A stretch of DNA of 64,000 nucleotides. Source: Auanema rhodensis. Taxonomy: Eukaryota > Nematoda > Chromadorea > Rhabditida > Rhabditidae. The DNA lies in assembly GCA_964057225.1 (NCBI GenBank), contig OZ059896.1:22564501-22628500 (forward strand). The letters are read 5' to 3'. Below are positions 51,954 through 64,000 of the stretch, piece after piece (position 1 is the first letter of the stretch; every line of letters starts with the position of its first letter). Under the pieces are notes generated by a model, which was not told the origin of the DNA, did no database searches, and saw only the letters and a program-made list of their open reading frames with translations. The position numbers and the translations under genes were made by a program.

Positions 51954-54059
51954 ATTTTGAAATTTTTCGAAAAAATTTTTGTCAAAATGTTTTTGGAAGT
52001 AATGTTGAGTGTACATGGAAACTCAACATACACTAATGCATCATTTTTCAAACGATCATAACTAATTTTTGTATTAAGCGTTTCTCAATGTAGTATAGTG
52101 CATTCGATGCGGATTTTTAAGCTGCGTCGATCTGTGTTATCAGATTTGCGCTAGCTTAAAAATGCACCGAGATATCAACTGATATAAGTTCACACTTATA
52201 GCCTCGATTTTCACCCTGAAGAATTAATTTTTTCGTTGAATAACATTGTCCATCGTCTTTGCTTTGAAAAAAGGAATCTAAAAACATCTACTTTTTGCTA
52301 AATTATTTTGAAATTTTTCGAAAAAATTTTTGTCAAAATGTTTTTGGAAGCAATGTTGAGTGTACATGGAAACTCAACATACACTAATGCATCATTTTTC
52401 AAACGATCATAACTAATTTCTGTATTAAGCGTTTCTCAATGTAGTATAGTGCATTCGATGCGGATTTTTAAGCTGCGTCGATCTGTGTTATCAGATTTGC
52501 GCTAGCTTGAAAATGCACCGAGATATCAACTGATATAAGTTCACACTTATAGCCTCGATTTTCACCCTGAAGAATTAATTTTTTCGTTGAATAACATTGT
52601 CCATCGTCTTTGCTTTGAAAAAAGGAATCTAAAAACATCTACTTTTTGCTAAATTATTTTGAAATTTTTCGAAAAAATTTTTGTCAAAATGTTTTTGGAA
52701 GCAATGTTGAGTGTTTATGGAAACTCAACATACACTAATGCATCATTTTTCAAACGATCATAACTAATTTCTGTATTAAGCGTTTCTCAATGTAGTATAG
52801 TGCATTCGATGCGGATTTTTAAGCTGCGTCGATCTGTGTTATCAGATTTGCGCTAGCTTAAAAATGCACCGAGATATCAACTGATATAAGTTCACACTTA
52901 TATCCTCGATTTTCACCCTGAAGAATTAATTTTTTCGTTGAATAACATTGTCCATCGTCTTTGCCTTGAAAAAAGGAATCTAAAAACATCTACTTTTCGC
53001 TAAATTATTTTGAAATTTTTCGAAAAAATTTTTGTCAAAATGTTTTTGGAAGTAATGTTGAGTGTACATGGAAACTCAACATACACTAATGCATCATTTT
53101 TCAAACGATCATAACTAATTTCTGTATTAAGCGTTTCTCAATGTAGTATAGTGCATTCGATGCGGATTTTTAAGCTGCGTCGATCTGTGTTATCAGATTT
53201 GCGCTAGCTTGAAAATGCACCGAGATATCAACTGATATAAGTTCACACTTATAGCCTCGATTTTCACCCTGAAGAATTAATTTTTTCGTTGAATAACATT
53301 GTCCATCGTCTTTGCTTTGAAAAAAGGAATCTAAAAACATCTACTTTTTGCTAAATTATTTTGAAATTTTTCGAAAAAATTTTTGTCAAAATGTTTTTGG
53401 AAGCAATGTTGAGTGTTTATGGAAACTCAACATACACTAATGCATCATTTTTCAAACGATCATAACTAATTTCTGTATTAAGCGTTTCTCAATGTAGTAT
53501 AGTGCATTCGATGCGGATTTTTAAGCTGCGTCGATCTGTGTTATCAGATTTGCGCTAGCTTAAAAATGCACCGAGATATCAACTGATATAAGTTCACACT
53601 TATATCCTCGATTTTCACCCTGAAGAATTAATTTTTTCGTTGAATAACATTGTCCATCGTCTTTGCCTTGAAAAAAGGAATCTAAAAACATCTACTTTTC
53701 GCTAAATTATTTTGAAATTTTTCGAAAAAATTTTTGTCAAAATGTTTTTGGAAGTAATGTTGAGTGTACATGGAAACTCAACATACACTAATGCATCATT
53801 TTTCAAACGATCATAACTAATTTCTGTATTAAGCGTTTCTCAATGTAGTATAGTGCATTCGATGCGGATGTTTAAGCTGCGTCGATCTGTGTTATCAGAT
53901 TTGCGCTAGCTTAAAAATGCACCGAGATATCAACTGATATAAGTTCACACTTATATCCTCGATTTTCACCCTGAAGAATTAATTTTTTCGTTGAATAACA
54001 TTGTCCATCGTCTTTGCCTTAAAAAAAGGAATCTAAAAACATCTACTTTTTGCTAAATT
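51954..54059. repeat. Family B stretch with a doubled B5-B2 pair
   Basis: B4 (51954), B5 (52305), B2 with TACTTTTCGCT (52656), B3/B5 hybrid (53007; T47 then G205, G248, T310), B2 with TACTTTTCGCT (53358), B3 7-A with GCGGATGTTTAAG (53709). The rare TTTTCGC at 52998 and 53700 shows a 702-bp dimer duplication. Confidence 0.8.
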
Positions 54060-56516
54060 ATTCTGAAATTTTTCGAAAAAATTTTTGTCAAAATGTTTTT
54101 GGAAGCAATGTTGAGTGTACATGGAAACTCAACATACACTAATGCATCATTTTTCAAACGATCATAACTAATTTTTGTATTAAGCGTTTCTCAATGTAGT
54201 ATAGTGCATTCGATGCGGATTTTTAAGCTGCGTCGATCTGTGTTATCAGATTTGCGCTAGCTTAAAAATGCACCGAGATATCAACTGATATAAGTTCACA
54301 CTTATAGCCTCGATTTTCACCCTGAAGAATTAATTTTTTCGTTGAATAACATTGTCCATCGTCTTTGCTTTGAAAAAAGGAATCTAAAAACATCTACTTT
54401 TTGCTAAATTATTTTGAAATTTTTCGAAAAAATTTTTGTCAAAATGTTTTTGGAAGCAATGTTGAGTGTTTATGGAAACTCAACATACACTAATGCATCA
54501 TTTTTCAAACGATCATAACTAATTTCTGTATTAAGCGTTTCTCAATGTAGTATAGTGCATTCGATGCGGATTTTTAAGCTGCGTCGATCTGTGTTATCAG
54601 ATTTGCGCTAGCTTAAAAATGCACCGAGATATCAACTGATATAAGTTCACACTTATATCCTCGATTTTCACCCTGAAGAATTAATTTTTTCGTTGAATAA
54701 CATTGTCCATCGTCTTTGCCTTGAAAAAAGGAATCTAAAAACATCTACTTTTTGCTAAATTATTTTGAAATTTTTCGAAAAAATTTTTGTCAAAATGTTT
54801 TTGGAAGTAATGTTGAGTGTACATGGAAACTCAACATACACTAATGCATCATTTTTCAAACGATCATAACTAATTTCTGTATTAAGCGTTTCTCAATGTA
54901 GTATAGTGCATTCGATGCGGATTTTTAAGCTGCGTCGATCTGTGTTATCAGATTTGCGCTAGCTTAAAAATGCACCGAGATATCAACTGATATAAGTTCA
55001 CACTTATATCCTCGATTTTCACCCTGAAGAATTAATTTTTTCGTTGAATAACATTGTCCATCGTCTTTGCCTTAAAAAAAGGAATCTAAAAACATCTACT
55101 TTTTGCTAAATTATTCTGAAATTTTTCGAAAAAATTTTTGTCAAAATGTTTTTGGAAGCAATGTTGAGTGTACATGGAAACTCAACATACACTAATGCAT
55201 CATTTTTCAAACGATCATAACTAATTTCTGTATTAAGCGTTTCTCAATGTAGTATAGTGCATTCGATGCGGATTTTTAAGCTGCGTCGATCTGTGTTATC
55301 AGATTTGCGCTAGCTTAAAAATGCACCGAGATATCAACTGATATAAGTTCACACTTATAGCCTCGATTTTCACCCTGAAGAATTAATTTTTTCGTTGAAT
55401 AACATTGTCCATCGTCTTTGCTTTGAAAAAAGGAATCTAAAAACATCTACTTTTTGCTAAATTATTTTGAAATTTTTCGAAAAAATTTTTGTCAAAATGT
55501 TTTTGGAAGCAATGTTGAGTGTACATGGAAACTCAACATACACTAATGCATCATTTTTCAAACGATCATAACTAATTTCTGTATTAAGCGTTTCTCAATG
55601 TAGTATAGTGCATTCGATGCGGATTTTTAAGCTGCGTCGATCTGTGTTATCAGATTTGCGCTAGCTTAAAAATGCACCGAGATATCAACTGATATAAGTT
55701 CACACTTATATCCTCGATTTTCACCCTGAAGAATTAATTTTTTCGTTGAATAACATTGTCCATCGTCTTTGCCTTGAAAAAAGGAATCTAAAAACATCTA
55801 CTTTTTGCTAAATTATTTTGAAATTTTTCGAAAAAATTTTTGTCAAAATGTTTTTGGAAGTAATGTTGAGTGTACATGGAAACTCAACATACACTAATGC
55901 ATCATTTTTCAAACGATCATAACTAATTTTTATATTAAGCGTTTCTCAATGTAGTATAGTGCATTCGATGCGGATTTTTAAGCTGCGTCGATCTGTGTTA
56001 TCAGATTTGCGCTAGCTTAAAAATGCACCGAGATATCAACTGATATAAGTTCACACTTATATCCTCGATTTTCACCCTGAAGAATTAATTTTTTCGTTGA
56101 ATAACATTGTCCATCGTCTTTGCCTTAAAAAAAGGAATCTAAAAACATCTACTTTTTGCTAAATTATTTTGAAATTTTTCGAAAAAATTTTTGTCAAAAT
56201 GTTTTTGGAAGTAATGTTGAGTGTACATGGAAACTCAACATACACTAATGCATCATTTTTCAAACGATCATAACTAATTTCTGTATTAAGCGTTTCTCAA
56301 TGTAGTATAGTGCATTCGATGCGGATTTTTAAGCTGCGTCGATCTGTGTTATCAGATTTGCGCTAGCTTAAAAATGCACCGAGATATCAACTGATATAAG
56401 TTCACACTTATATCCTCGATTTTCACCCTGAAGAATTAATTTTTTCGTTGAATAACATTGTCCATCGTCTTTGCCTTAAAAAAAGGAATCTAAAAACATC
56501 TACTTTTTGCTAAATT
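54060..56516. repeat. Family B 3-monomer cycles B1-B2-B3 (seven monomers)
   Basis: B1 (54060), B2 with T60/T61 (54411), B3 7-A (54762); B1-like with C116 (55113), plain B2 (55464), B3 with the private TTTTTATATT (55815); then an extra B3 7-A (56166). The doubled B3 breaks the three-monomer rhythm. Confidence 0.78.
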
Positions 56517-58973
56517 ATTCTGAAATTTTTCGAAAAAATTTTTGTCAAAATGTTTTTGGAAGCAATGTTGAGTGTACATGGAAACTCAACATACACTAAT
56601 GCATCATTTTTCAAACGATCATAACTAATTTCTGTATTAAGCGTTTCTCAATGTAGTATAGTGCATTCGATGCGGATTTTTAAGCTGCGTCGATCTGTGT
56701 TATCAGATTTGCGCTAGCTTAAAAATGCACCGAGATATCAACTGATATAAGTTCACACTTATAGCCTCGATTTTCACCCTGAAGAATTAATTTTTTCGTT
56801 GAATAACATTGTCCATCGTCTTTGCTTTGAAAAAAGGAATCTAAAAACATCTACTTTTTGCTAAATTATTTTGAAATTTTTCGAAAAAATTTTTGTCAAA
56901 ATGTTTTTGGAAGCAATGTTGAGTGTACATGGAAACTCAACATACACTAATGCATCATTTTTCAAACGATCATAACTAATTTCTGTATTAAGCGTTTCTC
57001 AATGTAGTATAGTGCATTCGATGCGGATTTTTAAGCTGCGTCGATCTGTGTTATCAGATTTGCGCTAGCTTAAAAATGCACCGAGATATCAACTGATATA
57101 AGTTCACACTTATATCCTCGATTTTCACCCTGAAGAATTAATTTTTTCGTTGAATAACATTGTCCATCGTCTTTGCCTTGAAAAAAGGAATCTAAAAACA
57201 TCTACTTTTTGCTAAATTATTTTGAAATTTTTCGAAAAAATTTTTGTCAAAATGTTTTTGGAAGTAATGTTGAGTGTACATGGAAACTCAACATACACTA
57301 ATGCATCATTTTTCAAACGATCATAACTAATTTTTGTATTAAGCGTTTCTCAATGTAGTATAGTGCATTCGATGCGGATTTTTAAGCTGCGTCGATCTGT
57401 GTTATCAGATTTGCGCTAGCTTAAAAATGCACCGAGATATCAACTGATATAAGTTCACACTTATATCCTCGATTTTCACCCTGAAGAATTAATTTTTTCG
57501 TTGAATAACATTGTCCATCGTCTTTGCCTTAAAAAAAGGAATCTAAAAACATCTACTTTTTGCTAAATTATTCTGAAATTTTTCGAAAAAATTTTTGTCA
57601 AAATGTTTTTGGAAGCAATGTTGAGTGTACATGGAAACTCAACATACACTAATGCATCATTTTTCAAACGATCATAACTAATTTTTGTATTAAGCGTTTC
57701 TCAATGTAGTATAGTGCATTCGATGCGGATTTTTAAGCTGCGTCGATCTGTGTTATCAGATTTGCGCTAGCTTAAAAATGCACCGAGATATCAACTGATA
57801 TAAGTTCACACTTATAGCCTCGATTTTCACCCTGAAGAATTAATTTTTTCGTTGAATAACATTGTCCATCGTCTTTGCTTTGAAAAAAGGAATCTAAAAA
57901 CATCTACTTTTTGCTAAATTATTTTGAAATTTTTCGAAAAAATTTTTGTCAAAATGTTTTTGGAAGCAATGTTGAGTGTACATGGAAACTCAACATACAC
58001 TAATGCATCATTTTTCAAACGATCATAACTAATTTCTGTATTAAGCGTTTCTCATTGTAGTATAGTGCATTCGATGCGGATTTTTAAGCTGCGTCGATCT
58101 GTGTTATCAGATTTGCGCTAGCTTAAAAATGCACCGAGATATCAACTGATATAAGTTCACACTTATATCCTCGATTTTCACCCTGAAGAATTAATTTTTT
58201 CGTTGAATAACATTGTCCATCGTCTTTGCCTTGAAAAAAGGAATCTAAAAACATCTACTTTTTGCTAAATTATTTTGAAATTTTTCGAAAAAATTTTTGT
58301 CAAAATGTTTTTGGAAGTAATGTTGAGTGTACATGGAAACTCAACATACACTAATGCATCATTTTTCAAACGATCATAACTAATTTTTGTATTAAGCGTT
58401 TCTCAATGTAGTATAGTGCATTCGATGCGGATTTTTAAGCTGCGTCGATCTGTGTTATCCGATTTGCGCTAGCTTAAAAATGCACCGAGATATCAACTGA
58501 TATAAGTTCACACTTATATCCTCGATTTTCACCCTGAAGAATTAATTTTTTCGTTGAATAACATTGTCCATCGTCTTTGCCTTGAAAAAAGGAATCTAAA
58601 AACATCTACTTTTTGCTAAATTATTTTGAAATTTTTCGAAAAAATTTTTGTCAAAATGTTTTTGGAAGTAATGTTGAGTGTACATGGAAACTCAACATAC
58701 ACTAATGCATCATTTTTCAAACGATCATAACTAATTTTTGTATTAAGCGTTTCTCAATGTAGTATAGTGCATTCGATGCGGATTTTTAAGCTGCGTCGAT
58801 CTGTGTTATCAGATTTGCGCTAGCTTAAAAATGCACCGAGATATCAACTGATATAAGTTCACACTTATAGCCTCGATTTTCACCCTGAAGAATTAATTTT
58901 TTCGTTGAATAACATTGTCCATCGTCTTTGCTTTGAAAAAAGGAATCTAAAAACATCTACTTTTTGCTAAATT
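56517..58973. repeat. Family B cycles ending in B4 (seven monomers)
   Basis: B1-like with C116 (56517), B2 (56868), B3 7-A (57219), B1 (57570), B2 with CTCATTGTAG (57921), B3 with ATCCGATTT (58272), B4 (58623). The first three repeat the cycle at 55113-56165. Confidence 0.77.
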
Positions 58974-61430
58974 ATTTTGAAATTTTTCGAAAAAATTTTT
59001 GTCAAAATGTTTTTGGAAGCAATGTTGAGTGTACATGGAAACTCAACATACACTAATGCATCATTTTTCAAACGATCATAACTAATTTCTGTATTAAGCG
59101 TTTCTCGATGTAGTATAGTGCATTCGATGCGGATGTTTAAGCTGCGTCGATCTGTGTTATCAGATTTGCGCTAGCTTAAAAATGCACCGAGATATCAACT
59201 GATATAAGTTCACACTTATATCCTCGATTTTCACCCTGAAGAATTAATTTTTTCGTTGAATAACATTGTCCATCGTCTTTGCCTTAAAAAAAGGAATCTA
59301 AAAACATCTACTTTTTGCTAAATTATTCTGAAATTTTTCGAAAAAATTTTTGTCAAAATGTTTTTGGAAGCAATGTTGAGTGTACATGGAAACTCAACAT
59401 ACACTAATGCATCATTTTTCAAACGATCATAACTAATTTTTGTATTAAGCGTTTCTCAATGTAGTACAGTGCATTCGATGCGGATTTTTAAGCTGCGTCG
59501 ATCTGTGTTATCAGATTTGCGCTAGCTTAAAAATGCACCGAGATATCAACTGATATAAGTTCACACTTATAGCCTCGATTTTCACCCTGAAGAATTAATT
59601 TTTTCGTTGAATAACATTGTCCATCGTCTTTGCTTTGAAAAAAGGAATCTAAAAACATCTACTTTTTGCTAAATTATTTTGAAATTTTTCGAAAAAAATT
59701 TTGTCAAAATGTTTTTGGAAGCAATGTTGAGTGTTTATGGAAACTCAACATACACTAATGCATCATTTTTCAAACGATCATAACTAATTTCTGTATTAAG
59801 CGTTTCTCAATGTAGTATAGTGCATTCGATGCGGATTTTTAAGCTGCGTCGATCTGTGTTATCAGATTTGCGCTAGCTTAAAAATGCACCGAGATATCAA
59901 CTGATATAAGTTCACACTTATATCCTCGATTTTCACCCTGAAGAATTAATTTTTTCGTTGAATAACATTGTCCATCGTCTTTGCCTTGAAAAAAGGAATC
60001 TAAAAACATCTACTTTTTGCTAAATTATTTTGAAATTTTTCGAAAAAATTTTTGTCAAAATGTTTTTGGAAGTAATGTTGAGTGTACATGGAAACTCAAC
60101 ATACACTAATGCATCATTTTTCAAACGATCATAACTAATTTCTGTATTAAGCGTTTCCCAATGTAGTATAGTGCATTCGATGCGGATTTTTAAGCTGCGT
60201 CGATCTGTGTTATCAGATTTGCGCTAGCTTAAAAATGCACCGAGATATCAACTGATATAAGTTCACACTTATATCCTCGATTTTCACCCTGAAGAATTAA
60301 TTTTTTCGTTGAATAACATTGTCCATCGTCTTTGCCTTAAAAAAAGGAATCTAAAAACATCTACTTTTTGCTAAATTATTCTGAAATTTTTCGAAAAAAT
60401 TTTTGTCAAAATGTTTTTGGAAGCAATGTTGAGTGTACATGGAAACTCAACATACACTAATGCATCATTTTTCAAACGATCATAACTAATTTTTGTATTA
60501 AGCGTTTCTCAATGTAGTATAGTGCATTCGATGCGGATTTTTAAGCTGCGTCGATCTGTGTTATCAGATTTGCGCTAGCTTAAAAATGCACCGAGATATC
60601 AACTGATATAAGTTCACACTTATAGCCTCGATTTTCACCCTGAAGAATTAATTTTTTCGTTGAATAACATTGTCCATCGTCTTTGCTTTGAAAAAAGGAA
60701 TCTAAAAACATCTACTTTTTGCTAAATTATTTTGAAATTTTTCGAAAAAATTTTTGTCAAAATGTTTTTGGAAGCAATGTTGAGTGTACATGGAAACTCA
60801 ACATACACTAATGCATCATTTTTCAAACGATCATAACTAATTTCTGTATTAAGCGTTTCTCAATGTAGTATAGTGCATTCGATGCGGATTTTTAAGCTGC
60901 GTCGATCTGTGTTATCAGATTTGCGCTAGCTTAAAAATGCACCGAGATATCAACTGATATAAGTTCACACTTATATCCTCGATTTTCACCCTGAAGAATT
61001 AATTTTTTCGTTGAATAACATTGTCCATCGTCTTTGCCTTGAAAAAAGGAATCTAAAAACATCTACTTTTTGCTAAATTATTTTGAAATTTTTCGAAAAA
61101 ATTTTTGTCAAAATGTTTTTGGAAGTAATGTTGAGTGTACATGGAAACTCAACATACACTAATGCATCATTTTTCAAACGATCATAACTAATTTTTGTAT
61201 TAAGCGTTTCTCAATGTAGTATAGTGCATTCGATGCGGATTTTTAAGCTGCGTCGATCTGTGTTATCAGATTTGCGCTAGCTTAAAAATGCACCGAGATA
61301 TCAACTGATATAAGTTCACACTTATATCCTCGATTTTCACCCTGAAGAATTAATTTTTTCGTTGAATAACATTGTCCATCGTCTTTGCCTTAAAAAAAGG
61401 AATCTAAAAACATCTACTTTTTGCTAAATT
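58974..61430. repeat. Family B cycles (seven monomers)
   Basis: A B2/B3-like monomer with GCGGATGTTTAAG and a 7-A run (58974), then B1 (59325), B2 with T60/T61 and a private A-for-T in the A/T block (59676), B3 with GTTTCCCAATG (60027), B1 (60378), B2 (60729), B3 T116 7-A (61080). The alternation of B2 loop forms and of offset 116 follows the 16.5-20.7 kb 6-monomer repeat. Confidence 0.77.
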
Positions 61431-62834
61431 ATTCTGAAATTTTTCGAAAAAATTTTTGTCAAAATGTTTTTGGAAGCAATGTTGAGTGTACATGGAAACT
61501 CAACATACACTAATGCATCATTTTTCAAACGATCATAACTAATTTTTGTATTAAGCGTTTCTCAATGTAGTATAGTGCATTCGATGCGGATTTTTAAGCT
61601 GCGTCGATCTGTGTTATCAGATTTGCGCTAGCTTAAAAATGCACCGAGATATCAACTGATATAAGTTCACACTTATAGCCTCGATTTTCACCCTGAAGAA
61701 TTAATTTTTTCGTTGAATAACATTGTCCATCGTCTTTGCTTTGAAAAAAGGAATCTAAAAACATCTACTTTTTGCTAAATTATTTTGAAATTTTTCGAAA
61801 AAATTTTTGTCAAAATGTTTTTGGAAGCAATGTTGAGTGTACATGGAAACTCAACATACACTAATGCATCATTTTTCAAACGATCATAACTAATTTCTGT
61901 ATTAAGCGTTTCTCAATGTAGTATAGTGCATTCGATGCGGATTTTTAAGCTGCGTCGATCTGTGTTATCAGATTTGCGCTAGCTTAAAAATGCACCGAGA
62001 TATCAACTGATATAAGTTCACACTTATATCCTCGATTTTCACCCTGAAGAATTAATTTTTTCGTTGAATAACATTGTCCATCGTCTTTGCCTTGAAAAAA
62101 GGAATCTAAAAACATCTACTTTTTGCTAAATTATTTTGAAATTTTTCGAAAAAATTTTTGTCAAAATGTTTTTGGAAGTAATGTTGAGTGTACATGGAAA
62201 CTCAACATACACTAATGCATCATTTTTCAAACGATCATAACTAATTTTTGTATTAAGCGTTTCTCAATGTAGTATAGTGCATTCGATGCGGATTTTTAAG
62301 CTGCGTCGATCTGTGTTATCAGATTTGCGCTAGCTTAAAAATGCACCGAGATATCAACTGATATAAGTTCACACTTATATCCTCGATTTTCACCCTGAAG
62401 AATTAATTTTTTCGTTGAATAACATTGTCCATCGTCTTTGCCTTGAAAAAAGGAATCTAAAAACATCTACTTTTTGCTAAATTATTTTGAAATTTTTCGA
62501 AAAAATTTTTGTCAAAATGTTTTTGGAAGTAATGTTGAGTGTACATGGAAACTCAACATACACTAATGCATCATTTTTCAAACGATCATAACTAATTTTT
62601 GTATTAAGCGTTTCTCAATGTAGTATAGTGCATTCAATGCGGATTTTTAAGCTGCGTCGATCTGTGTTATCAGATTTGCGCTAGCTTAAAAATGCACCGA
62701 GATATCAACTGATATAAGTTCACACTTATAGCCTCGATTTTCACCCTGAAGAATTAATTTTTTCGTTGAATAACATTGTCCATCGTCTTTGCTTTGAAAA
62801 AAGGAATCTAAAAACATCTACTTTTTGCTAAATT
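61431..62834. repeat. Family B 4-monomer segment B1-B2-B3-B4
   Basis: B1 (61431), plain B2 (61782), B3 with G313 (62133), B4 with CATTCAATGCGG (62484). The same order occurs at 20710-22113 and 57570-58973. Confidence 0.78.
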
Positions 62835-63887
62835 ATTTTGAAATTTTTCGAAAAAATTTTTGTCAAAATGTTTTTGGAAGCAATGTTGAGTGTACATGGA
62901 AACTCAACATACACTAATGCATCATTTTTCAAACGATCATAACTAATTTCTGTATTAAGCGTTTCTCAATGTAGTATAGTGCATTCGATGCGGATTTTTA
63001 AGCTGCGTCGATCTGTGTTATCAGATTTGCGCTAGCTTAAAAATGCACCGAGATATCAACTGATATAAGTTCACACTTATAGCCTCGATTTTCACCCTGA
63101 AGAATTAATTTTTTCGTTGAATAACATTGTCCATCGTCTTTGCCTTAAAAAAAGGAATCTAAAAACATCTACTTTTTGCTAAATTATTCTGAAATTTTTC
63201 GAAAAAATTTTTGTCAAAATGTTTTTGGAAGCAATGTTGAGTGTACATGGAAACTCAACATACACTAATGCATCATTTTTCAAACGATCATAACTAATTT
63301 TTGTATTAAGCGTTTCTCAATGTAGTATAGTGCATTCGATGCGGATTTTTAAGCTGCGTCGATCTGTGTTATCAGATTTGCGCTAGCTTAAAAATGCACC
63401 GAGATATCAACTGATATAAGTTCACACTTATAGCCTCGATTTTCACCCTGAAGAATTAATTTTTTCGTTGAATAACATTGTCCATCGTCTTTGCTTTGAA
63501 AAAAGGAATCTAAAAACATCTACTTTTTGCTAAATTATTTTGAAATTTTTCGAAAAAATTTTTGTCAAAATGTTTTTGGAAGCAATGTTGAGTGTACATG
63601 GAAACTCAACATACACTAATGCATCATTTTTCAAACGATCATAACTAATTTCTGTATTAAGCGTTTCTCAATGTAGTATAGTGCATTCGATGCGGATTTT
63701 TAAGCTGCGTCGATCTGTGTTATCAGATTTGCGCTAGCTTAAAAATGCACCGAGATATCAACTGATATAAGTTCACACTTATAGCCTCGATTTTCACCCT
63801 GAAGAATTAATTTTTTCGTTGAATAACATTGTCCATCGTCTTTGCCTTAAAAAAAGGAATCTAAAAACATCTACTTTTTGCTAAATT
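62835..63887. repeat. Family B alternating dimer at the window end
   Basis: A monomer with C116, G248 and a 7-A run (62835), B1 (63186), then the same recombinant type again (63537). G248 with a 7-A run is otherwise not seen, so this pair looks like a local 702-bp duplication of a hybrid monomer. Confidence 0.76.
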
Positions 63888-64000
63888 ATTCTGAAATTTT
63901 TCGAAAAAATTTTTGTCAAAATGTTTTTGGAAGCAATGTTGAGTGTACATGGAAACTCAACATACACTAATGCATCATTTTTCAAACGATCATAACTAAT
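63888..64000. repeat. Partial monomer at the right edge
   Basis: 113 bp starting ATTCTG (C4, type B1-like) and cut by the window end after CATAACTAAT. It continues the alternation of the preceding 702-bp dimer. It shows that the array runs on past this window. Confidence 0.9.

Larger units (their letters stand above)
1..64000. repeat. 351-bp satellite DNA array, whole window
   Basis: The same sequence recurs every 351 bp from the first base to the last, always in the same orientation: 182 full monomers and one partial. Landmarks such as TGGAAACTCAACA, GCACCGAGAT and CATCTACTTTTTGC are present in each period. Nine monomers are 352 bp (extra A in an A-run) and four are 350 bp (one A lost near offset 205). 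Differences between monomers are mostly single substitutions at about 25 recurring sites. Base composition is about 32% G+C. Neither array edge lies in the window, so the block is longer than 64 kb. Such uninterrupted, hierarchically ordered arrays are typical of centromeric or pericentromeric heterochromatin; that role is inferred, not shown. Confidence 0.97.

Noticed and set aside
1-64000. CRISPR array
   Set aside because: Repeats are direct and regular, but the unit is 351 bp and repeated in full. There are no short repeats with unique spacers and no cas genes.

Overview
The window contains no gene that I can support. It is one uninterrupted, head-to-tail tandem array of a 351-bp satellite monomer: 182 complete monomers plus 113 bp of another (63888-64000), all in the same orientation. 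Nothing else (no transposon, inversion, unique DNA or array edge) breaks it. Nine monomers are 352 bp and four are 350 bp. This accounts for every base: the last, partial monomer starts 5 bp later than 182 x 351 predicts. The monomer is about 32% G+C (53 G and 58 C in my consensus). It has about 12 CpG where about 9 are expected by chance, so CpG is not depleted. This fits a eukaryote with little germline CpG methylation in this DNA, plausibly an insect or other invertebrate, and a centromeric or pericentromeric block. The organism and the centromere role are inferences, because I do not recognise the satellite by name.

Monomer offsets below count from the first base of the window (offset 1 = position 1). 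Monomers are classified by shared variants, and two families of higher-order repeat (HOR) emerge. Family A cycles A1-A2-A3-A4-A5-A6 (2106-2107 bp). A1: G92, A195, G248, G273, A298. A2: T56, T118/C119, usually G237, A253, A284. A3: C3, T201, T226, T292, T310. A4: C116 and an 8-A run near offset 313 (352 bp). A5: C4, G92, A195, A253, A284. A6: often G23, T118/C119, A253, A284. A7, which replaces A3 in some units: C3, G205, G266. Family B uses B1 (C4, T116, G248, T310), B2 (T60/T61 or the plain form, C116, T248), B3 (T47, T248, with G313 or a 7-A run), B4 (T47, T116, G248, T310), B5 (C116, G205, G248, T310), B6 (T47, A181, G205, G248), B7 (A3-like, A321) and B8 (A4-like, 7-A run, 351 bp).

Layout: family A at 1-5618; family B at 5619-23166; a hybrid monomer at 23167-23517; family A at 23518-40372; family B at 40373-64000. 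Family A units come as 5-, 6-, 7-, 8- and 9-monomer variants. Family B is built from 3-, 4-, 6-, 7- and 8-monomer blocks, many in recent tandem pairs. The A-to-B junction near 5.6 kb recurs near 40.4 kb with the same monomer order on both sides, offset by 34,754 bp. This suggests a still larger repeat of roughly 35-37 kb.

Each monomer carries several dyad symmetries, including a nested 51-bp stem-loop at offsets 160-210 and overlapping dyads at 219-249. The longest stretch without family-diagnostic variants (offsets 120-194) includes the left arm and loop of that stem-loop. These are the best candidates for functional sequence. The only open reading frames of note are minus-strand by-products of stop-codon variants in the satellite.
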